NCBI GenBank assembly: GCA_965656035.1
Contig: CBFHIO010000042.1
Coordinates: 1-8,640, forward strand
Length of the DNA: 8,640 nucleotides
Direction of reading: 5' to 3'
DNA from: SCGC-AAA076-P13 sp965656035
Lineage (GTDB): Bacteria; Pseudomonadota; Gammaproteobacteria; Magnimaribacterales; D2472
Shown here in pieces: positions 1 to 6,062 of this stretch (the first letter of the stretch is position 1; every line of letters starts with the position of its first letter). A model generated the notes under the pieces. It had not been told where the DNA came from and ran no database searches. It was given only the letters and a program-made list of their open reading frames with translations. A program made the position numbers and the translations under genes.

Positions 1-699
1 TTCATCATTAAATCGCAAACCCCCTTCATTGAGAATTTCTTCTTCACCAAAAACTATAGCATTTGAAACGCTTGCACCAAGAGCTAAATTTTTAGACTGA
101 AGTAATTCTTTTTCATTCCATGAACCAAAAGTCCTAGCCCTGCAAACTTCTTTAACAAAAGAAGTTGATGAAAAATCAATAATTGATTCTGCAGGTAATT
201 TTTTATGAACCGGATGATCAAAATCAACTTTAAATGCTACTTTAAATCCGTTAAAAGGCTTTATAGATGCATAAGCGTCATCTCTAGTAACAGTAATTTC
301 TTTTTTTACCTTTATAAATTTCTTTAGTGCATCTTGTTCTTCAAGCCCTGCTGATTGAATTAAAAAAACAAAAGGACTAGAACTCCCATCCATTATTGGA
401 ACCTCTGGACCATCTACTTTAATAGTGCAATTATCAACACCCAAACCAGCAATGGCTGATAATAAGTGTTCAATCGTTGATATTTTAATATCATCTTTAA
501 TTAAAGCGGTAGATAGACTTGTATCTCCTACGTTCTCTGCTATCGCAGGTATTAGGAAATCTTCACTGATATCTGTTCTTATAAAATTAATACCGGTATT
601 AATTTCTGCTGGCAGAAGCTCCATAGCAATATTTTTACCTGTATGAAGCCCAATGCCCAATGCTTTTATAGGATTTCTTAGTGTTCTTTGTTTTAACAT
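1..699 (-). CDS. lpxC: LpxC, UDP-3-O-acyl-N-acetylglucosamine deacetylase (5' part, runs off the window)
   Basis: LpxC is the zinc-dependent cytoplasmic enzyme that removes the acetyl group from UDP-3-O-acyl-GlcNAc, the committed step of lipid A synthesis. I translated this stretch by hand. It begins MLKQRTLRNPIKALGIGLHTG, which aligns with the start of E. coli LpxC (MIKQRTLK...GVGLHTG), so the ATG at 699-697 is well supported. TIEHLLSAIAGLG carries the catalytic Glu77 and the first zinc ligand His78 (E. coli E78/H79). Further family landmarks are the CRARTFG segment and a C-terminal ...NEGGLRFND. The frame stays open to base 1, giving 233 of about 300 residues. The remaining zinc ligands (E. 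coli H238 and D242) lie outside the window. The gene follows the rlmB stop with no intervening base and no clear Shine-Dalgarno sequence, which suggests translational coupling. Identity is near certain; intactness cannot be judged. Confidence 0.96.
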   Translation of the reverse strand, partial: MLKQRTLRNPIKALGIGLHTGKNIAMELLPAEINTGINFIRTDISEDFLIPAIAENVGDTSLSTALIKDDIKISTIEHLLSAIAGLGVDNCTIKVDGPEVPIMDGSSSPFVFLIQSAGLEEQDALKKFIKVKKEITVTRDDAYASIKPFNGFKVAFKVDFDHPVHKKLPAESIIDFSSTSFVKEVCRARTFGSWNEKELLQSKNLALGASVSNAIVFGEEEILNEGGLRFNDE

Positions 700-1431
700 T
701 TATACCATTATATTTTTTTGACGCTGCCTATTAGCCTCGGAGAGTATTATCCCAGTTGCAACAGAAACATTAAAGCTTTTAAATAATTTATTACTACTTA
801 GATTAATTTTAAAATCGCATTTCTCCATTGTTTTTTCTCTTACCCCAGATTCTTCTGCCCCCATTATTATTGCACTTGAATTTGTAAAATTACATTCGTC
901 ATAGCTTTGTTCGGCATGTTCACTTAGGCCATAAATATAAACGTTTTCTTTTTTAAGAAATTTTAAGCAATTTACGAGATTTGTAACATGAAAAATTTTG
1001 ATAACCTCAGCCCCTCCAGCAGAAACTTTATGAGCAATAGCATTTATTGGAGCACAATGATGTTTATTAATAATAAGCGCATCAACTCCAGTTACAGCAG
1101 CTGATCTTATACAAGCACCAAGGTTTCTTGGATCAATGATGTTATCAAGAATCAAAATAAGAGGATTGCTTATTCCTGAGCTTAAAAAATTTTTAAGGTC
1201 TTTAAAATTAAACTCATTTTCATTAGATATTATTGCTTCAGGCTCTTGCTTTAGTTTTGAGGATAAATCATAAGTAATATTATTTTTTTCTAATTTAAAA
1301 ATTAATGATGAAATTCTTTCATCATTCCTACCTGCCGGCAAAGTAACTTTTTTTATTTTATGGGGATTATTTTCAAGAATGCCTTCAATGCTATGGAAAC
1401 CCACTCTTAAGGAATTTTCTTTTTTATTCAT
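700..1431 (-). CDS. rlmB: RlmB, 23S rRNA (guanosine-2251-2'-O)-methyltransferase
   Basis: This 243-residue SpoU/TrmH-family (SPOUT, trefoil-knot) enzyme matches the length of E. coli RlmB (243), which methylates the 2'-OH of G2251 in the 23S rRNA P loop using S-adenosylmethionine. The N-terminal substrate-binding domain opens with GFHSIEGILENNP, equivalent to GIHAVQALLERAP. The catalytic domain shows motif 1 (ILDNIIDPRNLGACIRSA, about residues 93-110), the NAIAHKVSAGGAE segment, motif 2 (IIMGAEESGV, about 188-198) and motif 3 (FNVSVATGIILSEANRQR, 220-237) with the expected Asn and Glu. The start is 13 bases after the rnr stop, and an AGGA overlapping that stop codon serves as a plausible Shine-Dalgarno sequence at a long spacing (11 bases). 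rnr-rlmB is a conserved gammaproteobacterial gene pair, which supports RlmB over the tRNA-acting TrmH paralogues. The stop TAA touches the lpxC ATG. Confidence 0.95.
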   Translation of the reverse strand: MNKKENSLRVGFHSIEGILENNPHKIKKVTLPAGRNDERISSLIFKLEKNNITYDLSSKLKQEPEAIISNENEFNFKDLKNFLSSGISNPLILILDNIIDPRNLGACIRSAAVTGVDALIINKHHCAPINAIAHKVSAGGAEVIKIFHVTNLVNCLKFLKKENVYIYGLSEHAEQSYDECNFTNSSAIIMGAEESGVREKTMEKCDFKINLSSNKLFKSFNVSVATGIILSEANRQRQKNIMV

Positions 1432-1444
1432 ATTTTTCTAAATC

Positions 1445-2920
1445 CTAGCACGGTATCAGAGCAATCTTTCTTTCTGATGGAAGCACATTAATAATTTTAA
1501 TTTTTATTTCTTGACCAAGTCTATAAACCCTTCCGGTTCTTTTGCCTTTTAAAAAGTTAGCGTCCTTATCATAAAAATATCTATCTCCAGGTAAGTCTGC
1601 AACGTGAATTAAACCAGATACATAAAAATTATCTATTTCGGCAAAAAGTCCAAAATCTGTGATGCCTGTTACAGTGCTGCTAAACTCATGACCAATATAT
1701 TTTTTTAAATGGTGACAAATCATTTGTTGAACGACTTGTCTAGACGATTTTTCAGCATTTCTTTCAAGCTCTGACATCTCACCACAAATCACTTCAATTT
1801 TATCTTTGTTAATATCTAAATTTCCCTTACTAATAATATTCTTTATTAACCTATGAGTCATTAAATCAGGATATCTTCTGATTGGTGAAGTGAAGTGTGA
1901 GTATCTTTCAAGCTGTAATCCAAAATGACCAATTTCTCTAATTGAATACTCAGCCCTTTTTAAGCTTTGCAAAACAACAGTTTGAAGGACTTTATTTAAT
2001 TTATTTTTCGATGAAAATCGGAGACATTTATTAATTAAGGCAAGAGGCGTATCTTGACGTTGATTTGAAAAACCCTTTAATGAAAAAAAAGATTTTAGAC
2101 TTTCAAGTTTTAATTCTTCGGGTTCTTCATGAATCCTGTAAACTCCAAATTTATAGTGTTTGTTCATGAAATTAGCTGCACAAACATTTGCTGCTAGCAT
2201 AGACTCTTCAATCATTTGATGGGCATATAACCTTTGCGGTAAATTAATACTTGAAACTTTACCGTCTTTATCAATGCTTAGTATGGGTTCGTTTCCTTCA
2301 ATTTCCAACGCTTTTCTTTGACTTCTTTTTGTTAGTAAATTTTTTGTAAGAAGGTTAAGAGCATCCAAAGAAGTTTTTATTTTCTTTGAAATATCAGAAC
2401 TGCTATTTTTGATATATTGTTCTACCTCTGTGTATGTCATTCTTCTATGAGACAAAATTTTGGCTTGCAAGAATTCATATGATTTTATCGAACCGTCTAA
2501 TGAAAAGTTTATTTCACACACCAATACATTGCGAATTTCATCTGGTACCAAGGAACATAAATTATTAGAAATTTTTTCTGGAAGCATTGGTATTACTTTA
2601 GATGGGAAGTAAATTGATGTTCCTCTTTTTTTAGCCTCCTGATCAATGCAAGAGTTTTCGCTAACCAATTCAGCTACATCAGCAATGGCTACATTAAGTA
2701 AAAATCCCGAGTCATTTAAATTACAAAAAACGGCATCATCAAAATCCTTGGCATCGGCACCGTCGATAGTTATAAAAGGTACTTTAGTTAGGTCTTTCCT
2801 TTGATGACCGTTAGTATCTAATTTTATGTCTTTAACTTCTGTATTTACCTCGTCACTCCATTCGGTAGAAATTAAATTTTCTTGAATGACTTGAGAGATA
2901 GTACTTTCTAGATTATTCAT
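1445..2920 (-). CDS. rnr: RNase R-like 3'-5' exoribonuclease, minimal form (RNB + S1 only)
   Basis: RNase R processively degrades structured RNA from the 3' end in the cytoplasm. The RNB catalytic domain covers about residues 40-400. It begins with TIDGADAKDFDDAV, whose Asp53, Asp59, Asp61 and Asp62 correspond to E. coli RNase R D272, D278, D280 and D281. It also has RGTSIYFPSKVIPMLPE and, at 343-353, FTSPIRRYPDL. An S1 RNA-binding domain follows (about 408-491, with TGITDFGLFAEI). At 491 residues it is far shorter than E. coli RNase R (813): the N-terminal helix-turn-helix and both cold-shock domains are missing, as is the Lys-rich C-terminal tail. The gene cannot extend upstream, because in-frame sequence reaches the preceding receptor's stop codon after three codons with no other start. 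It has no clear Shine-Dalgarno sequence. Sequence and the rlmB neighbour favour RNase R over RNase II. It looks catalytically intact, though it may be a truncated derivative. Confidence 0.9.
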   Translation of the reverse strand: MNNLESTISQVIQENLISTEWSDEVNTEVKDIKLDTNGHQRKDLTKVPFITIDGADAKDFDDAVFCNLNDSGFLLNVAIADVAELVSENSCIDQEAKKRGTSIYFPSKVIPMLPEKISNNLCSLVPDEIRNVLVCEINFSLDGSIKSYEFLQAKILSHRRMTYTEVEQYIKNSSSDISKKIKTSLDALNLLTKNLLTKRSQRKALEIEGNEPILSIDKDGKVSSINLPQRLYAHQMIEESMLAANVCAANFMNKHYKFGVYRIHEEPEELKLESLKSFFSLKGFSNQRQDTPLALINKCLRFSSKNKLNKVLQTVVLQSLKRAEYSIREIGHFGLQLERYSHFTSPIRRYPDLMTHRLIKNIISKGNLDINKDKIEVICGEMSELERNAEKSSRQVVQQMICHHLKKYIGHEFSSTVTGITDFGLFAEIDNFYVSGLIHVADLPGDRYFYDKDANFLKGKRTGRVYRLGQEIKIKIINVLPSERKIALIPC

Positions 2921-2929
2921 TATTGAGTA

Positions 2930-5539
2930 TTAGTTTCTATACTCCAAACTTATGCCAACAATCCTTCCTCTTGGGTCATGAACCCTTGTATCAAAACTAA
3001 AATCCGGAGCATCATAAAGTCTTGGAGCTGCTTCATCAAGTATATTAATAATTGATAGCTTAATATTAATTTCACCTTTATTTGTTCTTAATAATCTTTT
3101 CACTGAAAGGTCATGAACAAAAAAAGAATTAACAGAATTGTTGTACCCGTATGATGTTCCAAGACTATTGATTGGTCGCTCATTGCTATACCCATCAATA
3201 TATCGTGAATTAAAATTAATATTGTAATCTTGATAATTCCAATTTAAAAAAGCATTGATTCGATTTTTAGGAAGAGAATGAGTGTTGGTATCGTAATTAA
3301 ATTTTCCAACTCTATCTATCATGATTCTACCACCTTCATTTCCAAGAGCTGGTGTAAGAAACTCTATTAAAGTTGTTAAATTTATTGATAGTGATACATT
3401 GCCAAATTTATCTGAGTTTGCTAAAAGCCTATTAAAGCTCATATCAACTCCTGAAACCTCGGTTGACTCTTCATTAAAATATGTTGTGGTAACTCCAATT
3501 AAATCACCGCTAGAATTTCTTGTAATACTTGGGCCATTTGGGTCTGTGTTAAGGATTACTTGTGCGCTTTGAGCCTCAATTCTATTTTTGTAATCAATAT
3601 TCCAATAATCAATACTTAGTTTTTGTTTTTGATCTTCAAAAATTAGTCCAACATTTAAATTTTCAGAGGTGGCGGGCTTAAGGCTAGGATTACCTATTTG
3701 TGCTTGCCTTACAAACGGTGAATTACCATTAAAATCCCTTACACTTCCCAAATTAATATCACTTGAAAACATTTGTGCCATTGAGGGCATAGAAAATGAT
3801 GAGCTTCTAGAAGCTCGAAAACTCATATTCTCAGAAGCTACATATTTAAAGGAGATTTTAGGATCAAATGATGAATTATTTTCAAACGCTTCAAACCTGC
3901 CAGCAATTTTGAGATCAATATTTTCTGTTGGCTTAGATTGAATTTCAAAGAAACCAGCATATTTATTTCTATTTTTTGAGACATTAATGCCTCCACCTAA
4001 AAAGAACAGATCAGCTGATTTAACAATCTTTCCATCTGAGTCAAACTGAGCTCTGCTAAGATCATCGTATGAAATTTTAAGCTCTTCATCATTCAATTGG
4101 AGACCATATGCTATTTCATAGCTATCTATATTTGTTCTAAATATAAAATCAAGAGTTGTTAAAGATGCTGCTTTTGATGAAACTTCTGCACCTCTTACAT
4201 AATCAATTAACTCTTTTGAATTTTGTGACGAATCAAAAATATTCCAATATGTAAGATTTGCATTAGATTGACCCATGGTTGAACCATTTAATGCTTCTAA
4301 AAACCTTGAATCAATAATATCTGGTCTGTAATGATCATTAGAGTGTCTGCTTATAGTTAAAGAAGTCTCTAGCTCAGTGCTTTCATTAATGCTAGTATTG
4401 ATTATCTGGCTGAGATTATATTGCTTTATATCCTTTGGAGAAAATGGAGAATTAAATTCGGAACCCAGAGGACGCCCATACCAAATCACAGGGACATTAA
4501 AAGGATTGCCGCCTTCACCGGGTTGAATTTTTCTTGATAAGAAAGGAAGGGCCGGGTAAGAGGGCGATTGAGGGTTGTCATTTACCTCAACCGATGAGCC
4601 CATAAAGGTAATTTGATAAGTATAGTTACTTTTCTTAAGAGATAAATTTGCATATGCCTTTGAATGATCTTCGTCATTAACTATATTAAATCTGGTGCCG
4701 TATAAAAACCTGCAAAAAGATCCATCTATAACTCCCCCATTTGCTTCACATTCGGGATCAGGTACAAATTGATTAGCGCTATAATTTCCTGCATATAGTC
4801 CGCTGCTAACAGTATCACTAGCAGAGATTTGAAATGTTTTACCCAAGCCGCTTAAACCTAGCTCTGCTATTTGTGGCATCTCTGAAGCAGAGAGTGGAGA
4901 TCTATCTAGAATATTAAGACCAAGCACAAGACTTCCATTTTTATATTTGGAGCCTATAAGTAAGCCTAGAGATTTATCACTCTGATTATAATTTGAGGTT
5001 TCAAAGTTTTTAATTTCCAGTTTAAACCCTTCAAAATCTTTTTGAGTTAAAACATTTACAACCCCTGCAACGGCATCAGACCCATAAAGTGAAGTAGCTC
5101 CTTCTTTTAAAATTTCAATTTGTTTAATCGCTATTTCAGGAACTATATTTACATCAATATATCCTTCGCCTTGATTAGATGGAGTTCCAGCAAAGGTATG
5201 TCTTTTAGAATTAAGCAGCAGTAGAGTGGAGGAGTGATCCAGTCCTCTTAAAGTTATGGAAGCCATTCCTTGATCAACGCCTTCGAGTGCATTTGTTTGG
5301 AAATGCGAGCCAGACGATGATGTTAGAAATTTGCTAATTTCAGAAAAACTAGAAATATTAAAATTTTCAAAATCTTCTTTGGTTACAAGATTTACTGGTG
5401 ATGTGTCCTTTTCAGGGTTATTTATTAATGATCCAGTCGTGACTATCTCTTCTAGTATTGAATTAGCATTAATGAGCGGACTTAATAAAAATAAGCCAAT
5501 GATTTGTTTAAATTTAATCATCTTAAGGATAAAACGCAT
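2930..5539 (-). CDS. TonB-dependent outer-membrane receptor, substrate unknown
   Basis: This 869-residue protein has the full layout of a TonB-dependent transporter, which imports scarce large or chelated nutrients using energy passed from TonB/ExbBD. A signal peptide spans about residues 1-25 (hydrophobic core IIGLFLLSPLI, then NANS). The TonB-box-like EEIVTTGS follows at 30-37. The plug domain includes ITLRGLDHSSTLLLLN (95-110) and QIEILKEGATSLYGSDAVAGVVNV (140-163). The remainder is a beta barrel rich in alternating aromatic and polar residues. Cys264 and Cys276, in a segment ending FCRFLYG, may form a disulfide in an extracellular loop, as in related large receptors of marine and Caulobacter-type bacteria. 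It ends ...SLEYRN, two residues beyond the usual terminal aromatic. Met7 is an alternative start with an equally good signal peptide; neither start has a strong Shine-Dalgarno sequence. No SusD-like partner, enzyme or regulator is adjacent, so the substrate cannot be inferred. Confidence 0.93.
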   Translation of the reverse strand: MRFILKMIKFKQIIGLFLLSPLINANSILEEIVTTGSLINNPEKDTSPVNLVTKEDFENFNISSFSEISKFLTSSSGSHFQTNALEGVDQGMASITLRGLDHSSTLLLLNSKRHTFAGTPSNQGEGYIDVNIVPEIAIKQIEILKEGATSLYGSDAVAGVVNVLTQKDFEGFKLEIKNFETSNYNQSDKSLGLLIGSKYKNGSLVLGLNILDRSPLSASEMPQIAELGLSGLGKTFQISASDTVSSGLYAGNYSANQFVPDPECEANGGVIDGSFCRFLYGTRFNIVNDEDHSKAYANLSLKKSNYTYQITFMGSSVEVNDNPQSPSYPALPFLSRKIQPGEGGNPFNVPVIWYGRPLGSEFNSPFSPKDIKQYNLSQIINTSINESTELETSLTISRHSNDHYRPDIIDSRFLEALNGSTMGQSNANLTYWNIFDSSQNSKELIDYVRGAEVSSKAASLTTLDFIFRTNIDSYEIAYGLQLNDEELKISYDDLSRAQFDSDGKIVKSADLFFLGGGINVSKNRNKYAGFFEIQSKPTENIDLKIAGRFEAFENNSSFDPKISFKYVASENMSFRASRSSSFSMPSMAQMFSSDINLGSVRDFNGNSPFVRQAQIGNPSLKPATSENLNVGLIFEDQKQKLSIDYWNIDYKNRIEAQSAQVILNTDPNGPSITRNSSGDLIGVTTTYFNEESTEVSGVDMSFNRLLANSDKFGNVSLSINLTTLIEFLTPALGNEGGRIMIDRVGKFNYDTNTHSLPKNRINAFLNWNYQDYNINFNSRYIDGYSNERPINSLGTSYGYNNSVNSFFVHDLSVKRLLRTNKGEINIKLSIINILDEAAPRLYDAPDFSFDTRVHDPRGRIVGISLEYRN

Positions 5540-5594
5540 TCTACATTAAATAGATTATTAAAGTAATTAATGAAGATTTATAAAATGATTAATT

Positions 5595-5999
5595 TTAGGT
5601 TTTTAATATTTCGTGACAGTCGCAATTAACCTTTTTACAGGCCTTATAGTTTTTGTAATGACATACAATAACCATAAGCGAGCCCAGCATTGTCAAAATG
5701 AGTTCAGCGCTTTCACCAATAACGTCTCCAATAAGAAGGGCTGCAATCAAAATAGTCAATCCAGCAATTCCAATGTAGATAATTGAGTTGTTTGTATGAT
5801 TTTTGTACCCTAAACTTATTGCAAAAATACTGACTGGAACCGTCAACAGTAATATAGCTTTGTGTATCAGTTCGCTTTCTAATGATAATGCTATAGAGCT
5901 GTAAGAGAATATTATTATTGAAGGTGCAAACAAACAATGTATCAGACATATGATTGAAAAAGACATCGCAAATTTGTCAGACCTAAGTTGTGATTTCAT
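5595..5999 (-). CDS. MerC-family four-helix inner-membrane protein, probable metal handling
   Basis: This 134-residue protein has the size (Tn21 MerC is about 140 residues) and layout of the MerC family, whose founding member moves mercuric ion across the inner membrane. Four hydrophobic helices lie at roughly residues 10-35, 46-66, 71-92 and 97-116. Helix 1 carries the family-type Cys-x-x-His-Cys pattern (C18, H21, C22, in SIICLIHCLFAP). The short C-terminal tail is dense in possible metal ligands: C113, H114, C121, C126, C128 and H129. No other mer gene is present (no merR, merT, merP or merA), and the gene follows a ZnuD-like receptor, so zinc or a similar metal is a more likely substrate than mercury. 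A terminator-like hairpin ends about 10 bases before the ATG, and a GGGGG in its 3' arm is the only Shine-Dalgarno candidate. Family assignment is good; direction and substrate are inferred. Confidence 0.82.
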   Translation of the reverse strand: MKSQLRSDKFAMSFSIICLIHCLFAPSIIIFSYSSIALSLESELIHKAILLLTVPVSIFAISLGYKNHTNNSIIYIGIAGLTILIAALLIGDVIGESAELILTMLGSLMVIVCHYKNYKACKKVNCDCHEILKT

Positions 6000-6004
6000 A
6001 ATAT

Positions 6005-6038
6005 TAAAACCCCCAAACCCTATTTAAAGGTTTGGAGG
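6005..6038 (-). terminator. Hairpin terminator or attenuator between the zinc receptor and merC-like gene
   Basis: Read on the minus strand, CCTCCAAACC (6038-6029) pairs with GGTTTGGGGG (6019-6010) across a 9-base loop. This gives a 10-bp stem with one G-U pair, followed directly by TTTT (6009-6006) and then AATATT. That is the geometry of a Rho-independent terminator, though the T run is short. It lies 24 bases after the receptor stop and ends only a few bases before the merC-like ATG, so it would not cleanly separate two units; partial readthrough is the likely outcome. On the plus strand no T run follows the stem. Confidence 0.72.
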
Positions 6039-6062
6039 CTATATTAATAGAAAAAGTTTAAA

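Noticed and set aside
425..646. 73-codon plus-strand frame opposite lpxC
   Set aside because: It is antisense to the conserved N-terminal half of LpxC, including the EH zinc motif.
3321..5549. Plus-strand open frames opposite the large receptor
   Set aside because: Three frames (3321-3572, 3669-3941, 5331-5549) are antisense to conserved receptor sequence, with no recognisable domain or ribosome site.
5565..5594. Inverted repeat AATTAAT/ATTAATT and a weak promoter-like arrangement between merC and the large receptor
   Set aside because: A 7-bp all-A/T dyad with a 16-base spacer is expected by chance in this composition, and no T run or good -35/-10 pair accompanies it.
5713..5949. 78-codon minus-strand frame inside the MerC-like gene
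   Set aside because: It lies wholly within the better-supported MerC frame and has no protein-like features; it is a shadow frame.
5595..5999. A mercury-resistance operon
   Set aside because: Only a MerC-family protein is present; there is no MerR, MerT, MerP or MerA, and the neighbour is a zinc-type receptor.
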